Notes: generated by a model from the sequence alone, not told the origin. 7,717 nt of DNA from Acidobacteriota bacterium (GCA_003225655.1 QIAW01000304.1:1-7717), one strand, 5' to 3'; counted from the first letter of the stretch, positions 1 through 6,475 are shown. A program made the numbers and translations.

Positions 1-5
1 TCGCT

Positions 6-527
6 TCACTTAAAGCACTTTGCCAGCGCCGTAGCAATCCCCGCGAGTCTTTGCAAATCCACGGGAGAAAAATCTGGGCCTGCGGCGGGCGCAGAGGTCC
101 CTTTCCGGCAGATTTCAATGACTCCTAGAGTACCCTCCTGCGCGATCACCGGCGCGGACATGAGCTTTTGAATTGTGTGCACGGTTTTCTCACTCATTGC
201 GTCCTTCTGTCCCAGGTCCACCGATTCGAAGACGCTGACGTGCTTCGCCTGGGCGAAGGCATTAATCACTTCCGCGCGCTTGCTTGTGGCGGTACGCGCC
301 GCGACCGAACCCGCCGTGTTCAGCGGAATGGTTCCCACCATGTGCAGTTTGGCGGGATAGACAAAGATCAAGCTCTGCTTCTCCAGCTTCAGAATGCCCA
401 CCTCATCGGGCTGCAGGTTGAAGGTCTTAGCGATCTCCTGTCCTATGCGTTCGCTGTTACTGGGCGTGAGCCCTTCCTTTTCACACTCGTTTGCAATCTG
501 CGCAAACGCCGCCACCGGGGTCGCCAT
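6..527 (-). CDS. GAF-domain-like protein (putative small-molecule sensor)
   Basis: The 173-residue product looks like a stand-alone GAF domain. A helix-rich N-terminus (about 5-38) leads into a strand with VGILKLEK (43-50). A GAF-like central part follows (62-100, containing GTIPLNTAGSVAARTA), then the typical late strand pair around SAPVIAQEGTLGVIEI (124-139), and a closing helix DLQRLAGIATALAK (157-170). There is no signal peptide, membrane segment or attached output domain, so it is probably a cytosolic ligand sensor or a partner of another regulator; the ligand is unknown. The ATG is preceded by AGGAGA (535-540) at a 7-base spacing and by a TATAAT box, which supports the start. It is divergent from the sdh operon, but a regulatory link to it is only a guess. 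The GAF assignment is by pattern and moderately secure. Confidence 0.8.
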   Translation of the reverse strand: MATPVAAFAQIANECEKEGLTPSNSERIGQEIAKTFNLQPDEVGILKLEKQSLIFVYPAKLHMVGTIPLNTAGSVAARTATSKRAEVINAFAQAKHVSVFESVDLGQKDAMSEKTVHTIQKLMSAPVIAQEGTLGVIEICRKGTSAPAAGPDFSPVDLQRLAGIATALAKCFK

Positions 528-565
528 GATCGAATCTCCTTATCGCTTCTGGAATATTGCGCGCC

Positions 566-571
566 ATTATA
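566..571 (-). promoter_or_regulatory. -10 box for the leftward GAF-like gene
   Basis: On the minus strand this is an exact TATAAT. It would start transcription near 559 and give a leader of about 30 bases that contains the AGGAGA ribosome site. No good -35 hexamer lies 16-18 bases upstream, and there is no TG extension, so the promoter may depend on an activator or be weak. Confidence 0.5.
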
Positions 572-584
572 ACTTGAGCCGGGT

Positions 585-641
585 TGCAGGCGTGAGCAAA
601 GCGGAAGCCTGCAGGCGAAATCCCGAAGCGTAGCGAGGGAT
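585..641. repeat. Mosaic of short inverted and direct repeats in the divergent intergenic region
   Basis: TGCAGGCG occurs twice (585-592 and 610-617). TGCAGGC (585-591) can pair with GCCTGCA (607-613), and GCCTGCAGGC (607-616) is itself a 10-bp palindrome. ATCCC (620-624) pairs with GGGAT (637-641) around a 12-base loop. No ORF here looks coding. The tract resembles a degraded composite of dispersed palindromic elements; a regulatory role is not shown. Confidence 0.5.
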
Positions 642-660
642 CTGAGCCGCTTGACGTAGC

Positions 661-703
661 GCCGGCGTCCCGCCGGCTGTCGTGTGGGCATCCTGCCCAC
701 ACG
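661..703. repeat. Two tandem hairpins sharing the core GGC-R-TCC-Y-GCC
   Basis: Hairpin 1 is GCCGGCG-TCC-CGCCGGC (661-677), with 7-bp arms. Hairpin 2 is CGTGTGGGCA-TCC-TGCCCACACG (681-703), with 10-bp arms. Both are perfect and both have a TCC loop. The pair next to the loop is G-C in the first and A-T in the second, so the stem is kept while the sequence changes. There is no T-run, and the pair lies between divergent genes, so a terminator role is unlikely. They are best read as REP-like palindromic repeats. Confidence 0.75.
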
Positions 704-737
704 TCTCGGACCTCGCCCCAATAACTGACCACTACTC

Positions 738-772
738 GAAACTGCTTTTCCAAACTTGAAACTTGAAACTGC
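738..772 (+). repeat. 7-bp periodic intergenic repeat, copy A
   Basis: The tract reads GAAACTG, CTTTTCC, AAACTTG, AAACTTG, AAACTGC and is followed by TTTAA. Two exact AAACTTG units and a third near-unit make a clear 7-base period. AACTGCTTT, present twice here (at 740 and 767), is shared with copy B upstream of sdhB. The tract overlaps the -35 box of the sdh promoter. Confidence 0.7.
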
Positions 773-784
773 TTTAACGATAAT
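756..784 (+). promoter_or_regulatory. Sigma70-type promoter of the sdhCAB operon
   Basis: TTGAAA (756-761) and GATAAT (779-784) each match the housekeeping consensus at five of six positions and are separated by exactly 17 bases. Transcription would begin near 791, leaving a leader of about 43 bases before the sdhC ATG at 834 with AAGGAG (816-821) inside it. This placement also argues against any sdhC start upstream of 791. The call rests on the sequence match only. Confidence 0.6.
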
Positions 785-833
785 AAAAGGTTTGGCATCC
801 TCCACCAAAAGCTTCAAGGAGTCCGCACGCGAA

Positions 834-1592
834 ATGGCATCGAGTCCTGCCGGCGTATCCTCTGCTTCCAGCAAGAATCGCCGCTCTCTTCACGCCGGCG
901 TTGCCCCGCTGCGGGCGGGCCAGGGACACTCGTATTTCTGGCGACGCCTGCACTCTTTGACTGGAATCATCCCGGTGGGCGCCTTTCTGATCGAACACAT
1001 TCTGGTCTCCAACGCCACCGCCATGAATGGCCCCAGCGCCTATGCCCACCAGGTGAAATTTCTGGGCAGTCTGCCGCTGGTGATCGTGCTGGAAGCCTTC
1101 GGCATCTGGTTGCCTATCGCCTTTCACGGGCTCTATGGTTTCTACATCTGGTATCGCGGAGAGACTAACGTCGTCAGTTATCCCTGGCAGGGCAATTGGA
1201 TGTACACCTTGCAGCGCTGGACTGGCGCCATAATCTTTGCCTACATCGGATGGCACGTCTGGCATCTGCGCTTCGCCGGCGTTGATCTGCACTTGCATCC
1301 CGGCGCATCCTTCGGAAAGGTGCAATTTGAACTGGCCGAACCTGCTTTCCTGGCGTTTTATGTTGTTGGATTGCTCTGCGCCGCCTGGCATTTTTCTTAT
1401 GGGCTATGGCTCTTCTGCGCCAAATGGGGCATCACGGTCGGCGAGCGAGCGCGGCAGCGCTTTCTGGTGGTCTGTATGCTCCTGTTTCTAACAATCTCGG
1501 GTGTCGGATTGATGAGTATTCGCAGTTTTGTTACGCATCCTCAGCAACCGGTTGAAGGACCTGCCGCTGAAGCCGTAGAAACGGGCCGTTGA
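834..1592 (+). CDS. sdhC: Succinate dehydrogenase cytochrome b558 subunit
   Basis: This is the 252-residue membrane anchor of complex II, of the Bacillus type: one subunit with five helices and two hemes, passing electrons from SdhB to membrane quinone. Helices lie at about 42-60, 80-106, 126-146, 171-194 and 209-229. The B. subtilis heme-ligand histidines correspond to H55 (LIEH), H98 (AFHGLYG), H141 (GWHVWH) and H186 (AWHFSYGLW). RRLHSLTGIIPVG (37-49) is the usual N-terminal signature. The frame stays open up to a TTG at 756, but that codon lies in the -35 box and repeat, so the ATG at 834 is preferred. AAGGAG sits 12 bases upstream, a rather long spacing. The roughly 30 residues before the first helix are Ser/Ala-rich. 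It is the first gene of sdhCAB, 67 bases before sdhA, with no separate sdhD, as expected for this type. Confidence 0.95.
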   Translation: MASSPAGVSSASSKNRRSLHAGVAPLRAGQGHSYFWRRLHSLTGIIPVGAFLIEHILVSNATAMNGPSAYAHQVKFLGSLPLVIVLEAFGIWLPIAFHGLYGFYIWYRGETNVVSYPWQGNWMYTLQRWTGAIIFAYIGWHVWHLRFAGVDLHLHPGASFGKVQFELAEPAFLAFYVVGLLCAAWHFSYGLWLFCAKWGITVGERARQRFLVVCMLLFLTISGVGLMSIRSFVTHPQQPVEGPAAEAVETGR

Positions 1593-1659
1593 GCCACTGA
1601 GTCGCAGCAACAAGATAGTAATTTAGGACTTAAAGATATAAGACGCGAGCAAAACTAAA

Positions 1660-3456
1660 ATGGCAGGGGCATCGAATCCGAAAATTATCGTTATAGGCGG
1701 AGGTTTGGCCGGGCTTTCCGCTGTGATTAAGATTGCCGAAAAGGGCGGCCACGTTGATCTCTTCTCCATTGTTCCCGTCAAGCGCTCGCATTCCGTGTGC
1801 GCCCAGGGTGGGATTAACGCCGCCAAGAACCTCAAAGGCGAAGGCGACTCCGCCTGGCAGCATTTTGATGACACCGTTTACGGCGGCGACTTCCTCGCCA
1901 ACCAGCCCCCTGTGAAGAGCATGTGCGAGGCGGCCCCCGGCATTATTGATCTGCTCGACCGCATGGGAGTTCCCTTCAATCGCACACCGGAGGGACTCTT
2001 GGATTTCCGCCGCTTCGGAGGCACCCTCTACCATCGCACCGCCTTTGCCGGCGCCACCACCGGCCAGCAGCTTCTTTACGCACTTGATGAGCAGGTCCGC
2101 CGCCACGAATCTGAAGGATCCGTCACTAAGTACGAGCACTGGGAGTTCCTCTCCGCCGTGCTCGATGGCAAGCGGGTCTGCCGTGGCATCTGCGCTATGG
2201 ACCTGCGCTCCATGGAAGTCCGCACCTTTCCCGCGGATGCGGTCATCATCGCCACCGGAGGCATCGGCGCCATCTTCGGCAAATCTACCAACTCTGTGGT
2301 CTGCACCGGCTCGGCGCAGTCCGCGCTTTACCAGCAGGGCTGCTACTACGCCAACGGCGAGTTCATCCAGGTGCATCCGACCTCTATCCCCGGCGAAGAC
2401 AAGCTCCGGCTGATGTCGGAATCCGCCCGTGGCGAGGGTGGCCGTGTCTGGGTTCCAAAACAAAAAGACGACAAGCGCGACCCGCTTAGCATTCCTGAAT
2501 TGGAACGTTGGTATTTTTTGGAGGAGTGGTATCCCAAGTACGGCAACCTGGTGCCCCGCGATGTCGCCACCCGCGCCATTCACAAAGTCGTCTACGAGCA
2601 CGGACTCGGAATCGACGGACAACCCGCCGCCTACCTCGACCTCACCCATGTTGACCGCGCTACGCTCGACCGCAAACTGGAAGGTATCCTGGAAATCTAC
2701 GAGAAGTTTGTCGGCGATGATCCGCGCGAGACCCCGATGAAAATCTTCCCCGGCATGCACTACACCATGGGCGGCCTCTGGGTTGATTTCAAGCAGGCAA
2801 CCAACATCCCTGGCCTCTTTGCCGCGGGCGAGTGCGAGTATCAGTACCACGGCGCCAATCGCCTGGGCGCCAATTCCCTTGTCTCCTGCATCTTCGGCGG
2901 GTTCACCGCCGGCCCCAATGCGTTGGCCTATGCCAAAGGTTTGGCAAAATCAGCCGCGGGTGTTGATAGCAGCCACTTTGACAGTGAGCGCAAGCGGCAG
3001 GTGGAAATCAATGCGGGCCTTATGTTATCTGACGGCAGTGAGAACCCCTTCCGCCTGTGGCGCGAGCTGGGCGAACTGATGACCCGCAACTGCACCGTCA
3101 TCCGCTATAACAAGGCCCTTCAGGAAACCGACGCCAAAATCTGTGAGTTCCTGGAGCGCTTTAAACATATCAATCTGAGCGATAAGACCAATTGGGCCAA
3201 CACCTCTGTCGTCTTTGCCCGCCAGCTTTACAATATGCTGCAGCTTTCGCGCGTAATCGCTCAGGGGGCCGCCTTGCGCAACGAATCACGCGGCGCGCAC
3301 TATAAGCCCGACTTCCCCGAGCGCGACGATAAGAACTGGCTCAAGACCACAAAGGTCTCATTCGCGCCCGACGCCGACGAGCCCAAGTTTGAATTCGAAC
3401 CGGTGGATTCTTCACTAATTCCACCAAGGCCCAGACGCTATGACATGGCAAAGTAA
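1660..3456 (+). CDS. sdhA: Succinate dehydrogenase flavoprotein subunit
   Basis: This 598-residue subunit oxidises succinate to fumarate on FAD at the cytoplasmic face and passes electrons to SdhB. The Rossmann motif IGGGLAGLS lies at 12-20. RSHSVCAQGG (42-51) contains H44, equivalent to the histidine that carries covalent FAD in E. coli. Active-site equivalents are H239 (HPTS), R257 and E259 (ARGEGG), R300 (VPRDVATR, the proton-shuttle arginine), H367 (MHYTMGG) and R401 (GANRLGANSL). Length and architecture match the long Bacillus-type SdhA. The ATG gives the expected N-terminus directly before the FAD fold. No clear Shine-Dalgarno site precedes it, so translation may be coupled to sdhC or rely on an unstructured A-rich leader. 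The C-terminal tail is complete. All motifs are intact, so the enzyme should be active. Confidence 0.97.
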   Translation: MAGASNPKIIVIGGGLAGLSAVIKIAEKGGHVDLFSIVPVKRSHSVCAQGGINAAKNLKGEGDSAWQHFDDTVYGGDFLANQPPVKSMCEAAPGIIDLLDRMGVPFNRTPEGLLDFRRFGGTLYHRTAFAGATTGQQLLYALDEQVRRHESEGSVTKYEHWEFLSAVLDGKRVCRGICAMDLRSMEVRTFPADAVIIATGGIGAIFGKSTNSVVCTGSAQSALYQQGCYYANGEFIQVHPTSIPGEDKLRLMSESARGEGGRVWVPKQKDDKRDPLSIPELERWYFLEEWYPKYGNLVPRDVATRAIHKVVYEHGLGIDGQPAAYLDLTHVDRATLDRKLEGILEIYEKFVGDDPRETPMKIFPGMHYTMGGLWVDFKQATNIPGLFAAGECEYQYHGANRLGANSLVSCIFGGFTAGPNALAYAKGLAKSAAGVDSSHFDSERKRQVEINAGLMLSDGSENPFRLWRELGELMTRNCTVIRYNKALQETDAKICEFLERFKHINLSDKTNWANTSVVFARQLYNMLQLSRVIAQGAALRNESRGAHYKPDFPERDDKNWLKTTKVSFAPDADEPKFEFEPVDSSLIPPRPRRYDMAK

Positions 3457-3487
3457 GGCCAGGATGAAGGCAAAGCGAAAATGACCG

Positions 3488-3515
3488 GTAGAGACGTAGC
3501 ATACTACGTCTCTAC
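3488..3515. repeat. Perfect palindromic (REP-like) element inside the sdh operon
   Basis: GTAGAGACGTAG (3488-3499) and CTACGTCTCTAC (3504-3515) are exact 12-bp inverted arms around the loop CATA. The element lies 31 bases after the sdhA stop and 25 bases before the sdhB ATG. It has no T-run, so it is more likely an mRNA-stabilising or processing hairpin, or a mobile palindromic repeat, than a terminator. Part of its right arm with flank (TCTCTACAA, 3509-3517) recurs as its reverse complement twice upstream of mdh. Confidence 0.85.
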
Positions 3516-3519
3516 AACC

Positions 3520-3568
3520 GAGAACTGAGAACTGCTTTCAATGAACCGAGAACTGAGAACTGAGAATT
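3520..3568 (+). repeat. 7-bp periodic repeat, copy B: seven units running into sdhB
   Basis: The 49 bases divide exactly into GAGAACT, GAGAACT, GCTTTCA, ATGAACC, GAGAACT, GAGAACT and GAGAATT. AACCGAGAACTGAGAACTG occurs twice (3516-3534 and 3544-3562), 28 bases (four units) apart. The tract begins just after the palindrome and runs through the annotated sdhB start. Confidence 0.8.
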
Positions 3569-4314
3569 CAACCAGGACTGTGCTGTTCAAAATCAAGCGC
3601 CAGGCCTCGCCCGGCTCCCAGGCCTATTGGGAGGAGTTCGAGCTGCCCTGGAAGAGGCACATGAACGTGATCTCGTCGCTGATGGATATCGCGGCCAATC
3701 CCGTCACCCGCGAGGGCAAGCCGACCACGCCGCTCACCTACGATTCCAACTGCCTGGAGGAGGTATGCGGCTCCTGCGCCATGCTCATCAATGGACGCGC
3801 CCGCATGGCCTGCTCCGCCTTGGTAGACAATCTTGAGCAGCCCATTCGGCTTGAACCTCTTTCCAAGTTCCCGGTCGTTCGCGACCTGGCGGTAGACCGC
3901 AGCGTGCTCTTTGAGAACCTGAAGGCCGTCAAGGCATGGATTCCCCTCGACGGCACCTATGACCTGGGTGCGGGCCCGCGCATGTCGCAAAAACAGCAGG
4001 AAGAAGCCTATCCGCTCTCCCGTTGCATCTCTTGTTGCTGCTGCATGGAGGTCTGTCCGCAGTTCAATGAGCATACCGGCTTCGTGGGTGCGGCAACTAT
4101 TTCGCAGGTGCGCCTGTTCAACACCCACCCCACTGGGGAGATGATGAAGCATGAGCGCCTGACAGCCCTTATGGGCGATGGCGGCATCCAGGAGTGCGGT
4201 TACGCGCAAAATTGTGTGGAAGCCTGTCCTAAGGACATCCCACTTACGCGTTCCATCTCTGACGTGGGCCGCGAGGTCATGAAACAGGCCGTTACCGACT
4301 TTTTCAGACGGTAG
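3541..4314 (+). CDS. sdhB: Succinate dehydrogenase iron-sulfur subunit
   Basis: This 257-residue subunit carries electrons from FAD to heme and quinone. The plant-ferredoxin-like domain binds [2Fe-2S] through C71, C76, C79 and C91 (CLEEVCGSC, then RMAC). The C-terminal domain holds the [4Fe-4S] ligands C162, C165, C168 and C229 and the [3Fe-4S] ligands C172, C219 and C225 (CGYAQNCVEACP). C165-C168 form four consecutive cysteines (RCISCCCCMEVCP); C166 and C167 are additional to the usual ligands. The start is uncertain. A TGA at 3526-3528 limits the frame on the left, and the ATG at 3541 lies within the 7-bp repeat and lacks a convincing ribosome site, so residues 1-9 (MNRELRTEN) are repeat-encoded. 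GTG at 3580, with CCAGGACT in front, would begin right at the conserved LFKIKRQ strand. It is the last gene of sdhCAB. Confidence 0.96.
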   Translation: MNRELRTENSTRTVLFKIKRQASPGSQAYWEEFELPWKRHMNVISSLMDIAANPVTREGKPTTPLTYDSNCLEEVCGSCAMLINGRARMACSALVDNLEQPIRLEPLSKFPVVRDLAVDRSVLFENLKAVKAWIPLDGTYDLGAGPRMSQKQQEEAYPLSRCISCCCCMEVCPQFNEHTGFVGAATISQVRLFNTHPTGEMMKHERLTALMGDGGIQECGYAQNCVEACPKDIPLTRSISDVGREVMKQAVTDFFRR

Positions 4315-4373
4315 GGTGCAAATAAATTTATACTGGCTAATTGCGTTCTAAACCATTTTTCAGGAGCAACTCC

Positions 4374-5097
4374 ATGTTTCGAATGCTTGTCGTTTGCTTG
4401 CTGCTATCTTTTTCCGTAAGCGCACAAACCAACTCCAATTCCAGCCCCGCAGGTACGCAGAAGTCCGGCGGTCGCAAACATCCCGCCAATAATATGGCGT
4501 CCAAAAATGCCCCCGATGTTGAGCCTATGCCCACCGTTGATAAACCCACCGCCATCATCGATACTACCGCCGGCCGCATGAGTTGCACGCTGTTTCCAGA
4601 CAAGGCGCCGAAGAGCGTAGAGAATTTTGCAGGACTGGCCAGAGAATTTTCGGCTGTTGGCAGATAAGAATTATTACGACGGCGTTATTTTCCATCGCGT
4701 CATTCCTAACTTCATGATCCAGGGTGGTGATCCGTTAGGTGACGGTACAGGCGGCCCCGGCTACGAAATCCCCGATGAATTTCCTAATGTGAAGTTCGAT
4801 GCTCCCGGACGCCTCGCCTACGCTAATTCAGGCCCGAATACTGATGGCTCCCAGTTTTTTATAACCGAAGCTGCTACTCCCTGGCTGGATACCAACGGCC
4901 ACTACACCATCTTTGGCGCCTGTGATGAGACTACGGTCGCTCTCGTAAAAAACATTGCCCGTCGCGCCCGTGATGAACGTAGCGACCGGCCCTTCGACCC
5001 TGTCAAGATCGAAAAAATTACTATCCTCGGGATGCCCGCTGCTTCTGCGTCCCCGGTGAAGGCCACTACCAGGAAGAAACCTTCAGCAGCAAAATAA
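4374..5097 (+). pseudogene. Exported cyclophilin-type peptidyl-prolyl cis-trans isomerase, frameshifted
   Basis: The first frame starts at ATG 4374 behind AGGAG (4362-4366, 7-base spacing). It encodes a signal peptide (MFRMLVVCLLLSFSVSA, likely cleaved before QT), a Ser/Pro/Lys-rich linker and the cyclophilin start IIDTTAGRMSCTLFPDKAPKS, then ends at TAA 4665-4667 after 97 residues. The rest of the domain continues in the +1 frame to 5097. It has FHRVIPNFMIQGGDP with the catalytic arginine, NTDGSQFFIT, a tryptophan in TPWLD and a Lys/Arg-rich tail. Joining the frames gives about 233-240 residues, a secreted isomerase acting on exported proteins. Around the break the motif ENFxxLA appears twice, in different frames, and deleting 22 bases restores one continuous cyclophilin. 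It follows sdhB by 59 bases, with a possible TATACT box at 4329-4334. Real mutation, recoding or sequence error all remain possible. Confidence 0.8.
4619..4650 (+). repeat. 22-base-offset direct repeat at the frameshift
   Basis: AGAGAATTTT occurs at 4619-4628 and again at 4641-4650, offset by 22 bases. The sequence after each copy is related but diverged, and both code for ENFxxLA in their own frames. Twenty-two is one more than a multiple of three, exactly the shift between the two halves of the cyclophilin gene. Confidence 0.8.
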
Positions 5098-5169
5098 ACA
5101 GATACATATCAGGTGCGCAGAGAGTGAGCACCGCGGGCAATCTAAAACAGAGACTTTAAGGAGAGAACC

Positions 5170-5697
5170 ATGGCACGTCCGGCTGGAACCTACGCAATTT
5201 TTGATACCTCGATGGGGCAAATCGTCTGCCGTCTGTTCGACCAGAACGCTCCCAAGACCGTGCAAAACTTTACCGACCTGGCAGAAGGCAAACGTGAATG
5301 GACCCATCCTGTCACGCGTGAAAAGAGCAAGCAGCCTCTTTACAACAGCACCATCTTTCATCGTGTCATTCGCAACTTCATGATCCAGGGCGGCGATCCC
5401 GCCGGTACCGGTTTCGGTGGCCCCGGCTACCACTTTGAAGACGAGACCAAAGGCTCACCCCACAGTTTCGACAAACCCGGCAAGCTGGCCATGGCCAATG
5501 CCGGCCCTAACACCAACGGATCACAATTCTTCATCACGGTTGCTGCCACCCAATGGCTGACGGGCAAGCACACAATTTTTGGAGAAGTGGTTGAAGGACA
5601 GAACGTCGTGGATAAGATCGTCAATACCCCCACCGGGTCGCAGGATAAACCGGCCCAGGAGGTCAAGATCAACTCCATCAAGATTGAACGAAGCTGA
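5170..5697 (+). CDS. Cytosolic cyclophilin-type peptidyl-prolyl cis-trans isomerase
   Basis: This intact single-domain cyclophilin of 175 residues catalyses cis-trans isomerisation of Xaa-Pro bonds. Residues matching the human cyclophilin A active site are R65 (FHRVI), F70, M71 and Q73 (NFMIQGG), Q119 and F121 (NGSQFFIT), W129 (TQWLTGKH) and H134. The tryptophan, absent from many bacterial cyclophilins, is the one linked to cyclosporin binding in the family. There is no signal peptide, so it is expected in the cytoplasm. AAGGAG (5158-5163) sits 6 bases before the ATG. It follows the broken exported cyclophilin by 72 bases on the same strand, a cytosolic/exported pair. The loop EGKREWTHPVTREKSKQPL (39-57) is longer than the matching part of its neighbour, so the two are not a recent duplication. 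Function is secure by family; substrates are unknown. Confidence 0.95.
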   Translation: MARPAGTYAIFDTSMGQIVCRLFDQNAPKTVQNFTDLAEGKREWTHPVTREKSKQPLYNSTIFHRVIRNFMIQGGDPAGTGFGGPGYHFEDETKGSPHSFDKPGKLAMANAGPNTNGSQFFITVAATQWLTGKHTIFGEVVEGQNVVDKIVNTPTGSQDKPAQEVKINSIKIERS

Positions 5698-5753
5698 TGG
5701 TCTGAGGTCGAGAGCTGGGCAAAAATTTTCACGCCGCAAACCGGGCCTGGGCC

Positions 5754-5775
5754 GGCCTCGTAAGAGTTTGAGGCC
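5754..5775 (+). terminator. Weak candidate terminator hairpin after the cyclophilin gene
   Basis: GGCCTC (5754-5759) pairs with GAGGCC (5770-5775) around a 10-base loop and is followed within about 10 bases by TTTTGTCTTT. The stem is short and the T-run interrupted, so termination is only a possibility. It lies between the cyclophilin and the next gene on the same strand. Confidence 0.3.
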
Positions 5776-5844
5776 AACTTGGGCTTTTGTCTTTGGATCT
5801 ATATTGCGTTTCGCAAGAAGAATCTTGGTTGTGCAAGCGAGATC

Positions 5845-6426
5845 ATGGAATCGCTGACGCTCAAAATCGCCATTCTTGTAGTGTGCGCCGTTGGGCTGTT
5901 TATCCTCATGAAATTTTTGTCCCGAGTTTCCGAGAATAATGTCGCTGCGTCACCATACATTGCCGACCAATTACAACCGCTCCTGAGAATAGGGCCCCAT
6001 CCTGTCCCCAAAGTAGGCAGAGAGCTTCGTTTCCCCTTCGACATACGAGAGCTCGAAAGCGAGCTTGAGGAAAAATATGGTCTCGATTTCTTTCGGCCCA
6101 AGATTCTGAATTACTACTTTCAGCATACGGACCTGGAGACGGGACCGGCAGATCCAACCGACTTCTACGATGAGTTTTTCGTCGAACTTGAAAACCCAAA
6201 GGACGGCCACCGCTGGACGTCATCGTATTGGGTCACGACCCCCGCAGGGCTTACACATCAGATGAACGAGAACCACGAGGATACGATATGGGGGCATGGA
6301 ACCCTTGTGGTTAAACGGTTTGACCTGGGCACAATCCTGCGCTCCATACTTGAGAGTTACGCCGAAGCCCACGCCACTGAAAAGAACCAGCAGGTCGAGA
6401 ATCTATCTAACGAAGACGGCGGCTGA
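5845..6426 (+). CDS. Membrane-anchored protein of unknown function
   Basis: I do not recognise a family. From ATG 5845 the product has 193 residues. One N-terminal hydrophobic helix (about 4-25, LTLKIAILVVCAVGLFILMKF) is followed by a soluble domain. With no cleavage motif it looks like a single-pass anchor. The domain is acidic with many aromatics: an Arg/Glu-rich stretch FPFDIRELESELEEKYGLDFF, then YDEFFVELENPKDGHRW, SSYWVTTPAGL, a strand GTLVVKRFD, a helix and a Glu/Asn-rich tail. The frame is open back to a TTG at 5779, but the upstream extension is short and only the ATG places the hydrophobic helix at the terminus. The ribosome site is poor (GCGAG). Base composition looks somewhat more AT-rich than sdhA-sdhB. 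It is the last gene before the convergent mdh. A real gene is likely, since the protein has coherent membrane and amphipathic structure. Confidence 0.75.
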   Translation: MESLTLKIAILVVCAVGLFILMKFLSRVSENNVAASPYIADQLQPLLRIGPHPVPKVGRELRFPFDIRELESELEEKYGLDFFRPKILNYYFQHTDLETGPADPTDFYDEFFVELENPKDGHRWTSSYWVTTPAGLTHQMNENHEDTIWGHGTLVVKRFDLGTILRSILESYAEAHATEKNQQVENLSNEDGG

Positions 6427-6475
6427 CCACCATGCGCTGTTGCAGCCACAAACGTGAAAGGCGCTGCGTCTCTTC

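Noticed and set aside
661..703. Hairpin pair as a transcription terminator
   Set aside because: It lies between divergent genes and has no T-run on either strand.
585..775. Possible CRISPR-like array
   Set aside because: Repeats are short, varied, palindromic or 7-base periodic; there are no spacers of regular length and no cas genes.
756..833. TTG-initiated N-terminal extension of SdhC
   Set aside because: The TTG is in the -35 box and heptad repeat, upstream of the expected transcription start. The ATG at 834 has AAGGAG upstream.
443..874. Open frames crossing the intergenic region on the minus strand
   Set aside because: They run through palindromes and the sdh promoter, give Arg-rich low-complexity proteins, and overlap both flanking genes in the wrong frame.
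1630..2850. 406-codon open frame on the minus strand
   Set aside because: It lies entirely antisense to sdhA, whose product is fully conserved, and its translation is Gly/Ala/Val-rich without domain signatures. Long antisense frames are expected from GC-biased codons.
3568..4209. 213-codon minus-strand open frame
   Set aside because: Antisense shadow of sdhB with no recognisable motifs.
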